From: Metallyticus violacea
Lineage: Eukaryota > Arthropoda > Insecta > Mantodea > Metallyticidae
NCBI GenBank assembly: GCA_030762175.1
Contig: CM060837.1
Location: 8,388,001-8,452,000, forward strand
Length of the DNA: 64,000 bases
Direction of reading: 5' to 3'
The translations under genes were made by a program, and so were the position numbers. The notes below the pieces were generated by a model. The model did no database searches, had not been told where the DNA came from, and saw only the letters and a list, made by a program, of their open reading frames with translations. Shown piece by piece: positions 1 to 9,795 of this stretch. The first letter of the stretch is position 1. The number at the start of each line of letters is the position of its first letter.

Positions 1-189
1 TGCATGTCCGCATTTCAGAGAATTTCTGCACCCAATTATAAACAGAAACTTCTCACCGTAGATGGGAAACAAGAATATATTTCATTCCATGTCTTTTTCC
101 CCACAAAAAATGCACAGTGAACCGTTGCTCGAGCATTGTACACTCAATCAGTGGCGCCGCCATCATGCAACTGCTGCTCTCGTGTCGAA

Positions 190-420
190 CGCCACCGTTT
201 TTACTACTAAGGCACCTCAGGCGGTGGACACTGATGATACATGAGTTGAAATCATATATAAAAATTATTTTTTAAGGAAGGAAACGTTCCAGGCCTAAGT
301 TTAGTGCACCTCCCGAAATCTGCAATTCAGAAAAATCTAGAAGAAACCTCAGTCAGGGAGAACGGTCCTAATGGGAGTCGAACCCTAGACCTCCCGTTCA
401 GGTGTCCGTGCCCTAACGAT
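190..420 (-). repeat. SINE-B copy, degraded
   Basis: tRNA-derived SINE in reverse orientation. The tail (reverse of ...AAAACGG-type end) starts near 190. The diagnostic body blocks ACGTTCCAGGCCTAAGTTTA and the CTCAGTCAGGGAG segment follow, then a decayed box B (GTCGAACCC on the plus strand). The head breaks off at about 420, directly against mariner-derived sequence. Confidence 0.75.
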
Positions 421-750
421 GGAATTTCTGCAGGAATCGAGATTTGCGCTAATGAACCGCTCTCATACAGTCCAGATTGGGCGCCCTTTGATTTTTGTCC
501 TGTTTCCAAATGTCATGGAAAAAGACTAAGAAGGCACACCAGTTTTGGAGTCCGGAAGAAGCTGCTGCGTCTTACGAAGTGGAGATTGATGTCATCTCTG
601 ATTGGTTCCGGATAATGCAACTTTGTATCAACTGTGAGGAGGCCTCTTATAAAGGAATTGTATGAATTATGGTTAGTACAGTTCCAAAAATTAAATTACT
701 ATTCTGGTATTTTCCAAAATCCAAACGGTGCTGTCACTGTCTAGATCAAC
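421..750 (+). pseudogene. mariner-like transposase C-terminal relic
   Basis: A broken reading frame contains YSPDWAPFDF, matching the mariner SPDLAPCDF block that holds the third catalytic aspartate. A decayed C-terminal segment follows (KRLRRHQFWSPEEAAASYE). No start, no intact frame and no first two aspartates are present. The same relic lies downstream of all three receptor genes, so it was part of the duplicated unit. It is probably cut by the preceding SINE-B. Confidence 0.6.
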
Positions 751-753
751 TCG

Positions 754-759
754 TTTATT
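754..759 (-). promoter_or_regulatory. polyadenylation signal overlapping Gr-1 stop
   Basis: On the minus strand the gene ends TTT AAA TAA A, so a canonical AATAAA spans the last lysine codon and the stop. The same arrangement is present in the two paralogues. Confidence 0.5.
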
Positions 760-1888
760 TAAACTGTGCAAGAACTAAAAGGTAGGTGAGCATTAGCCCT
801 GTCAAATACCCGAAGTTTTTCATGTCCACTTTGAACATTCCATACACATTGAACTCAAAGTGAAACATTTGGATGTCGCTGAGGAATACGCGGAGTGCTT
901 TAGCCAGGCGTTGATCTGTCATATGTGAGACTTCCATCTTCTTGAGATGAATTCCTGTGGCCTTGGACTCCATCGAGGCGACGTGACAAGAAAGATGTAC
1001 AGCTAACAGTTGCACAAAGAGAAGAACTACATAATACACAAGTGCCGCTCTCCCATCTACTTCGTCTTTCACAAATCTATTTATGAGCGCATTGCACACA
1101 TGAAGAATATCGCATACCATCCAGCCAACGGTTACAGCAACAGGTAAAGAAAAATATTCCTTTACTAAGGTGGAAATATCGTATAATAAAGAATAGGTTT
1201 CTCGTAGTTTCCTGCACTGTATCAACGGAGCCTTCTCTGTTGACAATGTCAGCAGACACTTGTTCAGCACAGCATACTTCTGTTTCAGAAGCAAGGTCGA
1301 GGAAATAAACTGCATCATCATGACACTGATTGCAAAGAATGTTATTGGAGATACCAAGTAATACAAATGACAAAAGATTGTATGACAAGCGCTCAGTACG
1401 TAATAAGAGTAAATAAAGACAATAATGAGAAAGCACCCAGACATAAGGACACTAAGGAATATCCTAGCTCTGCGGTAGGGATTCTGTGAGAAGATATCGT
1501 CCAGATGGGACATTGCCGATAAAAATTTTGGGACATTTCCTCGTTTCAAAGCACCACAAACAAAAATAACCAATAATGCAGCACAGGTCCTGAAGGCAAG
1601 AAACAAAACACTTGTTAATATAGTCTTAACATCTTTCACATGAATTCCAATAGCAAAGAACGCATAAGGACCTGTTAAAAACACAAAGCCCCACAAGCAA
1701 AGCAAAATAATTCTACTCCGGTTACCCTGAAAACCGCCTACGCCAAATATGCTGGATAGATTGAGCAACGGTTTCGCCGCCCAGTAGATGTCTCTTGATT
1801 CTTTTGTTGCGGTGTTTACAACCCCTTCGTTTTCTGAAACCTTCGGTGACTGTTGAGATTGCACGAAAATTATTTCCGTACCTGGCAT
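755..1888 (-). CDS. gustatory-receptor-like 7TM protein, copy 1 (Gr-1)
   Basis: Single-exon frame of 377 codons ending TYLLVLAQFK. The terminal TYhhhhxQF block is the signature of the insect gustatory receptor (7tm_7) family, ligand-gated cation channels of chemosensory neurons with the N-terminus inside the cell. About seven hydrophobic segments are visible, near residues 59-80, 90-112, 143-165, 172-200, 245-268, 281-304 and 356-376. Length is normal for the family (roughly 350-450). The frame extends upstream to an ATG at 1954. I chose the ATG at 1888 (MPGTEII) because the extension depends on 4 extra bases absent from both paralogues. It is first of three tandem copies and differs from copy 2 at 20 residues, 17 of them before residue 197. 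The ligand cannot be predicted. Confidence 0.85.
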   Translation of the reverse strand: MPGTEIIFVQSQQSPKVSENEGVVNTATKESRDIYWAAKPLLNLSSIFGVGGFQGNRSRIILLCLWGFVFLTGPYAFFAIGIHVKDVKTILTSVLFLAFRTCAALLVIFVCGALKRGNVPKFLSAMSHLDDIFSQNPYRRARIFLSVLMSGCFLIIVFIYSYYVLSACHTIFCHLYYLVSPITFFAISVMMMQFISSTLLLKQKYAVLNKCLLTLSTEKAPLIQCRKLRETYSLLYDISTLVKEYFSLPVAVTVGWMVCDILHVCNALINRFVKDEVDGRAALVYYVVLLFVQLLAVHLSCHVASMESKATGIHLKKMEVSHMTDQRLAKALRVFLSDIQMFHFEFNVYGMFKVDMKNFGYLTGLMLTYLLVLAQFK

Positions 1889-3800
1889 GTTAGATACTAG
1901 CATTGGAGGCGTCAGTCTATCAAGTTGTAAGCGCTTAATTGCGACTGAAAGCATTTCTGGTGCTTTTTAATTTACGTAATATGAAGATCAATATCGTGAA
2001 ACGGTTGATGAATGCCTCATAATTTACTAATTGCAAGTCAAAGAGCAGGAACAAGAAACAAGTAGCGGTTTGACAAATGTGATGAGAAATAGACTTGTTG
2101 AGCACAGGGCAAGTAAAAAGTGTTATTGCTTAATATAAGTGCGCTCTGTGCAGTAATATAATTAACTTTTTTACATTTTTTCAACCGCACTTCCGAATTT
2201 ACAATAGTACACACTGTTTGATGTGGTATTATTTTAAATAGCGACCAGCTCATTGTGTTGAATTAACGTTTTCCCGATCTATTGTCTTTTTCCAGAACTC
2301 TGCAATTAGCGATACATTGCACAAATAGCAATTACTGGTTCAAGGCAAAATAAAAACGAGCGAAAAAGTCCAGCTTAAACAGAAAAAATAAAAGAAATTG
2401 AATCTGCCTTGAATCAAGGGCGTCCGCAGAATATTTTTGAGGGTTGGAACACGTGTTTAAAAGTAGATTATGCTTAAAATTTACCAAGTTTGAAAAACCA
2501 ATAAAACGAATGTTTTGGGAATCACCTTTACAGAATTAACGTGAATTACGTTCATATTAAGATGTGGCATTTTAATTCTAATGCGATTCGATTTTATAAA
2601 CGTTATTCAGCTGAACTAGCAGACAGTCTTTACAGTAATTCTGTCTTCCTTTTATGAACACTTAGCAAATTAAGTGTTTCTTGTCCATGTTTTCATTGTG
2701 TAAAAGATCGATCCACACAGCACGTAATAACAGGAAGAGTTACGGCAATGCAGGAAGATTATTTTCCAGCCTCGTTGGGTAAAGCGACATGTTCCTCCAT
2801 ATGATGCATTCTGCCTTGAAATTATCTAGTGCACAACATTCTTCTGTTTTATAGGTGACATTTTCAAACTCTGAATCTGTCATTGACAACATTTGTGCAG
2901 CACGTAACAATAATAAATCATAAGCTACGGCAATTTCTTCAGAACTTTAAACTTACTAATAATGAATCTGTATAAGGACGACAGGGTTCTGGATCTGCAA
3001 CGGTGACATTAGCCTCTGGATTTGTATTGTTATTCTTCTTCTTGGGATTTTTACTTCTTCTCCCAGATCTTCAATAATAGTACTATTTTATGAAAACTCT
3101 CCTAGAACACAGTTGTAATGTATTTATTGATTCGTTCAACACTCTGAGCATTTTTAGCATGTTAACTGTTCAGCTGTAAAGCTTTGGGGAACTTTGCTAT
3201 AACAAAAGTAGATTTAGTTAGTGTATTATGCAAAGAGAAGGCTTGTTGCTTGGCTGTATGATCTCCAGTTTCTTGGGAAATGTCCTGAAGTTGGTTTACA
3301 ATACTCACACAATTGTCACTGGATGCTTTTATATTTTTCAGTCCACGTAGTTTCACAGAAGAGAGGAATGCTTGTAATTCGTCCCCTGCGTTTAGAACTA
3401 TGTCTGAAATACTTTATAACAGCCTATATAGTAGATGTACAGTTTTGAACAGGTGACAGTTTATTGAAATTATCAAATTTAGCCTATGGGCTGAGTGATG
3501 CACAAGGACTGCCTTAGGAAATATTCTTTTACTTTTGCTTGCACTCCACCATATATATATTGCAGCCATTGTTGAGACTTGACGTTACAGGCAGGGCTGA
3601 AAAGTGCTGCTAAGCCCCGAGCGGCCTGACAGAAGTGAGCGGCAGCGGAGAGAGCCGAAGTTATCCATACGCACAACTTTGTAAGTATAAATGGATAGGG
3701 ACGGGTAAATGAGTGTAATGAGGACATTATTAGGCGGGTGAAATATTGTAACGGTGGGAAATGTGCTTTTACTTCAATTCGGATTTTTTTTTTTTTTTTA
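1889..3800. other. duplicated upstream flank of Gr-1, no gene seen
   Basis: AT-rich sequence that aligns by eye with 9796-11640 upstream of Gr-2, with small indels (for example an insertion at about 2300-2395 that is missing there). Short open frames here are not conserved in frame with the second copy. It should contain the Gr-1 promoter, but I cannot locate it. Confidence 0.6.
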
Positions 3801-4031
3801 GTTGTGTTTAACGCCTGTTTTTACTACAGAAGCACCACAGATGGTGAACACTGATGACACTGAGATGAAATATTGGGAAAGCATGCTTTTTTTTAAAGGA
3901 AGGAAACGTTCCAGGCCTATGTTTAGGGTACCTCCCCGGCATTTGCCAGTTATGAGGACTGAGGATAACCTGGAAAAAACCCCAGTCAGGGAGGACGGCC
4001 CTGCTTAACGACCTGGGCCACCCGAGGCGGT
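3801..4031 (-). repeat. SINE-B copy with box B deleted
   Basis: Reverse-orientation SINE-B running from GTTGTGTTTAACGCC to the head CCACCCGAGGCGG. The segment that normally carries box B is missing: GGACGGCCCTG joins directly to CTTAACGACC. A run of 14 T follows GGA just upstream of it. It is absent from the paralogous position near 11630, so it inserted after the duplication or was lost from unit 2. Confidence 0.75.
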
Positions 4032-4220
4032 AATTTATATATATATATATGAATTCTTTTTCTCTCTCACACACACACTAATGTGTCTGCTAACCTCGGG
4101 CAAATCCGTTGGACCCAGTGATTTAGCGAGTAAATCATTGTTGGTAAACTGCTCCTATTCCAATTCGCTACTAATTCAGCGATTAAATTATTGTAATTGT
4201 AGCAAATGTTCTTTAACTCC

Positions 4221-4221
<1 letters not shown>

Positions 4222-4258
<37 letters not shown>
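4222..4258. repeat. (GA)n microsatellite
   Basis: About 18 GA units. The paralogous site at 11751-11791 carries (GAA)n instead. Confidence 0.9.
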
Positions 4259-4261
<3 letters not shown>

Positions 4262-4263
<2 letters not shown>

Positions 4264-4344
4264 CGTGGGATTGTAGAATTTCAACTCAGTATATAATCTG
4301 CACAAGTGAAGCATGACGCTCTGACCGCCTGAGCTATTGCTCCC
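4262..4344 (-). repeat. tRNA-derived relic (SINE head, third type)
   Basis: On the minus strand the segment opens GGGAGCAATAGCTCAGGCGG, with a good box A (TAGCTCAGGCGGTCAGAGCG). A weak box B (GAGTTGAAATTCTAC) lies about 40 bases later. The better-preserved duplicate at 11798-11880 has GAGTTCGAATACTACC and a pairing acceptor-like end. Likely a SINE head or tRNA pseudogene, not a working tRNA. Confidence 0.55.
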
Positions 4345-5205
4345 TTGATCCTAAAGCGTTATTATCTAGCTAATAGTGTGCCTACCTTCCGCTCTCTCCG
4401 CTGCCGCTCACTACTGTCTAGCCGCTCAGGCGCGAGCAGCACTTTTCAGCCCTGCCTGTAACGTCAAGTATGATTGAGAACCCGTCATAAACCTGTCCTA
4501 TAGTTTAGTCGTGTCTAATCCATAATATAGAGTTTGCGATACGTTCGGCATCAAACTCCATTTGGATAAATGCATTTTTTTTCCTTTGATAACGTTATAT
4601 CGGTCATTTCCATCCAAGAATACAGATCTCATACCAATTGATAACTGCCCTGTTGCACAAATGTCATAAGTCTCGTCTGCATGAATTGAAAACACTCCTG
4701 CCCGATTAACTTCCGAAAGTATTTCTCTGCAATAATACTATCACATACATCTATGATTTTATTTTGTGTTCTAACAGATGTTGCATTAGAACGTTTCTAA
4801 ATGCTATCCAATTCATTATCCTCAGCTTCTACTCTAAATTTTAACAATGAATTGAATTATGTCTCTTCGGAAAGTTTTCCTCTAAGAGCAATTTCTTAAG
4901 TTCCACAAAACTCGTCTGTCTGGATTACTGCTTTAATTTTCATTTAATTGTTCATGCACACATTCATTTTCAAAACTTTGATGTTTTGAAAACTTTTTCC
5001 TTTCTGGACAGCTGTGTCATGCATTTGAGTATTGGCATGTTCACGGGTTCTTTCATGGAAATCTTTATGCTTAAAAATGGTTGCCTAACAAGCTTAATTA
5101 ATTTTAATTAATCACCACGGTCCGAGTGCTAGATGAGAAAAGAACAAAATTTACAGAAAGCTCCTCGTAGGAGTTGAGAATATGATAGGCACGGTGCGTG
5201 CCGTA
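4345..5205. other. duplicated AT-rich spacer, no gene seen
   Basis: Aligns by eye with 12236-13019 in the second unit. Includes TACCTTCCGCTC at 4383-4394, the unoccupied counterpart of the SINE-A target in unit 2. The minus-strand frame at 4498-4695 is not convincing. Confidence 0.6.
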
Positions 5206-6482
5206 CGACGGAATATTCATAAGTTTCCGGCCTAACCATTTTCTAGGTATGACAAAGAAAAAAAACTATATCTCACTTTTCAATATAGTTCTCCTTTATT
5301 GCAATACACGTCTTACAACTTTAAATTAACATTTCAACCCCCTCCCCCGCCAAAATAGTCAGAAACCGTGTTCTGCAAAATGTACATAAACAGCATCCAT
5401 CACTTCTTCGTCACACTTAAATTTCCTTTTTCGAAGGTCCTTCTTGAGTTTTGAGAAGAGGAAATAACCACTGTGAGCTACATTTGGGCTGTAGGGTGGA
5501 TGGTCGATCTCCTTGAAGCCACAATTCTTCACAGATTCCTTTGCAACTACCTATGTGCACAGGCGCGTTGTCGTTAAGAAGACGCACACCACCACTCAGC
5601 TTTCCTAGCCTTTTCTCTTTGATGGAAGCACGAAGTCTGTGCAGTAGGCCAGCATAGTACTCCCCATTTACTGTGGTGTTCCTCTCCTTGAAGTCAATGA
5701 AGAGTATTCCTTCACAGTCCCAAAAGATTGTGCCCATGATATTCTTGGTTGACTGAGTGACCTTGGCCTTTAGAGGCGGTGCTTCGCCAGGTTTACGCCA
5801 CTCCATTGATTCTCTTTTGGACAAGGTATCATAGTAGAGGATCATAGTTTCATCTCCTGTAACAATGGTTTGCAGAACTTCTGTCTCGTTGCCATGGCAG
5901 ATCTCCAAAAATGCCTGACAACAGATGACTCGTTGCTGCTTTTGGACTGAGGGAAGAAGTCTGGGCACTAACCTTATTCATGTTTAAATGCTCATGAATA
6001 ATTCGAAGGACTGTTGTTTTAGAAAGGCCCAAACTTGCTGCTATTTCTGTAACTTTGAGCCGCCGGTCTTCCATAATTTCTCCTTCCACAAGAGCGAGCG
6101 ATGTTTTCAGGAGTGAGCACCTCCAAGGGCCGACCTGCACTCTCCTCGTCTTCAATGCTTTCTCGATCCATTCGAAAAAGTTTGGCCCTTTCTTTTACGG
6201 TAGAATATGAGCGGGATATACCGTCTAATCGCTTTTTAATTTCATTGGGAGTAATCCCTTCTTTAGTGAAGAACTTTGTAACAGTTTGATATTCATATGA
6301 ACATGTCACAATCTTCTACACATAGCCTTGTTTATACAACTATATCTAAACAACTGAACACACAGCTGCGGAACTTACAGCTGCAATTATTTACTCAACA
6401 GATAAGGTATAACACCAGATAAAGCTTTTGTGAAGGCTATAATCCTTATCGTTGCGGCCGGATACTTATTGACCTACCCTCG
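5206..6482 (-). mobile_element. full-length dead mariner (MLE copy 1)
   Basis: 1277 bp between TA dinucleotides (5204-5205 and 6483-6484), with decayed inverted ends that share CATAAGT.TCCGGCC-type blocks. The normal mariner length is about 1.3 kb. On the minus strand three overlapping frames encode pieces of one transposase: N-terminal helix-turn-helix (6019-6309), second helix-turn-helix with LKVTEIAASLGLSKTTV (5850-6155), and the DDE core (5417-5968). The first catalytic Asp is present in VTGDETM and the second in LLNDNAPVH. The third is lost (HSGY where active elements have PSDY). Frameshifts and the missing Asp make it inactive. Confidence 0.85.
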
Positions 6483-7084
6483 TACGTTATTAGCAATATC
6501 CAAATCGTTGATTTTATGACACGCTGATGATGCTTTTGTTTCACTTACATCGCAGTAATCACAGGCACTAGAATTAGAATCGGCTATTAAACTTTTATTT
6601 TTGTCATTATTAATACAAGCACTAACCTTTAGCCTCTTATTTGAATAAAAAGCAGCTCCTTTAACATTAATAGATGAACTCGAACTAGTAACAGTAAACA
6701 TTTCCTCAAATCCCCATTTGAAAAAGGGAATGTGTTGTTATGCACCAAAGTTACAGATAGACAATTGAGACGTTCCATTCACTTGCTGTGAAAACACTAT
6801 TTCAAAATTCCCTACATTCTTCTAAAGACCATTTTATTCCTATTAATTATGAACTCCTCTTTGTCTAGTATACTGAGATGGTGCCTGTATAGGGGCGTAT
6901 CTAACACTGTACATATTATTGTTGTTGAAATTATTATTACACTACTTACTAGTATTACTACATCCATATGAACAAAATTTAGTAATGTACAAATTTCGTC
7001 GTCTTCTACAAGTCGGTGTGGATAACCATATTTTTTCGCAGCTTTAAAAGTTCATAGAGAAGGCTGCCAACATTGATACCACTT
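6483..7084. other. AT-rich spacer, nothing recognised
   Basis: No feature beyond short unsupported frames (for example 6474-6701 minus). No counterpart is seen in unit 2, where this interval is deleted. Confidence 0.5.
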
Positions 7085-7262
7085 TTATACTTAGCATTCG
7101 ATAGTGACATATCGATTTTCCTCTACCAAGTTCCTCACCCTTTGAATTGTTCTCTCGTTCACAGCTTCCCGAGGCCGACCAGAGCGAGGGTTGCCTTTCA
7201 AAGTCTCTCGTCCTTCTTCAGATGATCGAATCCAATGCAATGACATCAAATGAACACACTTG
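7085..7262 (-). pseudogene. mariner-like helix-turn-helix fragment
   Basis: Minus-strand translation reads EEGRETLKGNPRSGRPREAV, then ERTIQRVRNLVEEN. This is the linker between the two N-terminal helix-turn-helix motifs of mariner transposases (GRxxLxDxPRSGRP...). It is only about 55 codons with no downstream core, and belongs to a different lineage from MLE copy 1. Confidence 0.6.
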
Positions 7263-7571
7263 ATCACTAAGAACAGACACTAAGTGTTCTTGAATTATTT
7301 CGCTCTTTCACCTGCCTATAGCGTGTGAAAATGTGAAATTAAAGTTTTCTTTAGAAATATTCATGATTTGACGTCAATAATTGACACAGTACTGAACTCA
7401 ACAGCCTGTACGACAGTAACTATGCAAATTTAAACTTGCAATTATACATATTTTGATAGTAAATCTTCATTGTTGTTAGCTGTGTTAGTCATATTTTTGT
7501 AGACATTATCAAACAACGAAAAGGTGGTTGCAAAACGTTTTCAATACCCCTAATAACAGGTGTTTGGAAGA

Positions 7572-7844
7572 TTTTTTTTTGAATATTGTTTCACGCCCGT
7601 TTTTAAAACTGAGGTGAACATTGATGATACATGAGATGAAATGATTTATTGTGAAAGGATTATTTTAAGAAAGGAAAGGTTCCACTCCTAAGTTTAGGTT
7701 ACCTTCCCAGCATTTGCCATTTATGAAGACTGAGGAAACCCTGGAAAAAACCTCAGTCAGGGAGGACGATGCTTGGGGAATTAGAACCTGAGATTTCCCG
7801 CTCACGAGTCCGCACCTTGACGACCTCGGCCACCCGTGGCGGTC
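7572..7844 (-). repeat. SINE-B copy with 12-bp target duplication
   Basis: Reverse-orientation SINE-B ending in the head CCACCCGTGGCGG. It is flanked by perfect GTGTTTGGAAGA copies at 7560-7571 and 7845-7856, so it retrotransposed into the mariner-like relic that follows. The last ten bases of the same insertion survive at 13266-13275 in unit 2, which shows that the insertion predates the duplication or deletion. Confidence 0.9.
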
Positions 7845-8580
7845 GTGTTTGGAAGAGAAAATACAGCATTGAAACAGGTGGAACACATGGAACGTCCAGC
7901 AACAATAATCACAGATGATAACATCAATTCTGTAGAAGCCACAGTGAAGAACCGTCCGCGAGTGACTTACAGGCAGATAGCGAAGTATGCAATTTAGTAT
8001 TCATTCACTACTGGTGTCAGAAATCCATCGTCTGAGGAATCTTTGACATCTTTGGGTACCACAGATTCTCACTGAAGAACAAAAGGCAGCAATAGTGGAA
8101 AGTGTCACTTTGACAATGGCGGCTCCCAACATTTCCAGAATATCTTCACAAAGTTGGATCAAAGAGACAGTCGATGATCTCAATCTTCCCATTTTCCCAG
8201 ATAATGTTTGCTAGTTTCTTCTCTGCAAGCTGTCATGTTAGAACATTCCGTTCCAGGCACACTGCCATCTGGTACACTACAGCTTGCCTCTGCAGGGTCT
8301 TCAGATCACTAACAGAAACAAGACCGTCAATACGACAGTATCTTTCTGGAATCTCTGCAAGAATCGGAATTGACTCATCATACAGTCCACAGCTAGCTCC
8401 CTGAAATGTTTTCCCGTGTCCAACTGTCCGTGGAGTACGGAAGAAGGTGTTGCATTCTACGAAGAGGAGATATGTGCCGTCTCTGACTGCTTTCATGGTT
8501 ATTTCTGGAGGATGTACCTTTGCATCAACTACAGAGGAACTGCTTTGAGAGAAAATAGGTAGAGTTGATGCATTATGGCC
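7845..8580 (+). pseudogene. mariner-like transposase relic downstream of Gr-2
   Basis: Shattered plus-strand frames. The N-terminal part is best read in the duplicate at 13336-13420 (TDDLISRVEAIVKNRPRVTYR), a mariner linker and second helix-turn-helix. The C-terminal part at 8430-8560 includes EEICAVSDCF and continues as in the copy at 13880-14040. Stops occur throughout. It is part of the debris duplicated with the receptor. Confidence 0.5.
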
Positions 8581-8660
8581 TTTGATTTAGTAAAAACCCG
8601 TAAATTAAATACCTATCCTACGTGCTGACCATATTTTAGTTACTGTTCCAGATAAACTCG

Positions 8661-8666
8661 TTTATT
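8661..8666 (-). promoter_or_regulatory. polyadenylation signal overlapping Gr-2 stop
   Basis: AATAAA on the minus strand, covering the end of the Lys codon and the TAA stop, as in copies 1 and 3. Confidence 0.5.
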
Positions 8667-9795
8667 TAAACTGTACAAGAACTAAAAGGTAGGTGAGCAT
8701 TAGCCCTGTCAAATACCCGAAGTTTTTCATGTCCACTTTGAACATTCCATACACATTGAACTCAAAGTAAAACATCTGGATGTCGCTGAGAAATGCGCGG
8801 AGTGCTTTAGCCAGGCGTTGATCTGTCATATGTGAGACTTCCATCTTCTTGAGATGAATTCCTGTGGCCTTGGACTCCATCGAGGCGACGTGACAAGAAA
8901 GATGTACAGCTAACAGTTGCACAAAGAGAAGAACTACATAATACACAAGTGCCGCTCTCCCATCTACTTCGTCTTTCACAAATCTATTTATGAGCGCATT
9001 GCACACATGAAGAATATCGCATACCATCCAGCCAACGGTTACAGCAACAGGTAAAGAAAAATATTCCTTTACTAAGGTGGAAATATCGTATAATAAAGAA
9101 TAGGTTTCTCGTAGTTTCCTGCACTGTATCAACGGAGCCTTCTCTGTTGACAATGTCAGCAGACACTTGTTCAGCACAGCATACTTCTGTTTCAGAAGCA
9201 AGGTCGAGCAAATAAACTGCATCATCATGACACTGATTGCAAAGAATGTTATTGGAGAGACCAAGAAATAAAAATGACAAAAGATTGTTTGACAAGTGCT
9301 CAGAACGTAATTAGAGTAAATAAAGACAATAATGAGAAAACACCCAGACATAAGGACACTAAGGAATATCCTAGCTCTGCGGTAGGGATTCTGTGAGAAG
9401 ATATCGTCCAGATGGGACATTGCCGATAAAAATTTTGGGACAGTTCCTCGTTTCAAAGCACCACAAACCAAAATAACCAACAATGCAGAACAGGTCCTGA
9501 ATGCAAGAAACAAACCACTTGTTAATATAGTCTTACCATCTTTCACATGAATTCCAATAGTAAAGAACGCATAAGGACCTGTTAAAAACACAAAGCCCCA
9601 AAAGCAAAGCAAAATAATTCTACTCCGGTTACCCTGACAACCGCCTACGCCAAATATGCTGCTTAGAATGAGCAACGGTTTCGCCGCCCAGTAGATATCT
9701 CTTGATTCTTTTGTTGCGGTGTTTACAACCCCTTCGTTTTCTGAAACCTTCGGCGGCTGTTGAGATTGCACGAAAATTATTTCCATGCCTGGCAT
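8662..9795 (-). CDS. gustatory-receptor-like 7TM protein, copy 2 (Gr-2)
   Basis: Intact single-exon frame of 377 codons. It has the family's C-terminal TYLLVLVQFK and seven hydrophobic segments at about residues 59-80, 90-112, 143-165, 172-200, 245-268, 281-304 and 356-376. The N-terminal AAKPLLILSSIFGVGG stretch resembles the cytoplasmic lead-in to TM1 in insect Grs. The start at 9795 is the first in-frame Met; the upstream ATG used by the longer Gr-1 frame is out of frame here (9777-9968). Residues 197-333 are identical to Gr-1, with no base difference seen over about 400 bp, which suggests recent gene conversion. No disabling mutation is visible, so it is probably functional. Confidence 0.85.
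   Translation of the reverse strand: MPGMEIIFVQSQQPPKVSENEGVVNTATKESRDIYWAAKPLLILSSIFGVGGCQGNRSRIILLCFWGFVFLTGPYAFFTIGIHVKDGKTILTSGLFLAFRTCSALLVILVCGALKRGTVPKFLSAMSHLDDIFSQNPYRRARIFLSVLMSGCFLIIVFIYSNYVLSTCQTIFCHFYFLVSPITFFAISVMMMQFICSTLLLKQKYAVLNKCLLTLSTEKAPLIQCRKLRETYSLLYDISTLVKEYFSLPVAVTVGWMVCDILHVCNALINRFVKDEVDGRAALVYYVVLLFVQLLAVHLSCHVASMESKATGIHLKKMEVSHMTDQRLAKALRAFLSDIQMFYFEFNVYGMFKVDMKNFGYLTGLMLTYLLVLVQFK

Noticed and set aside
1077..1436. 119-codon minus-strand frame inside Gr-1, repeated in Gr-2 and Gr-3
   Set aside because: Out-of-frame shadow of the receptor genes. Its conservation follows from theirs.
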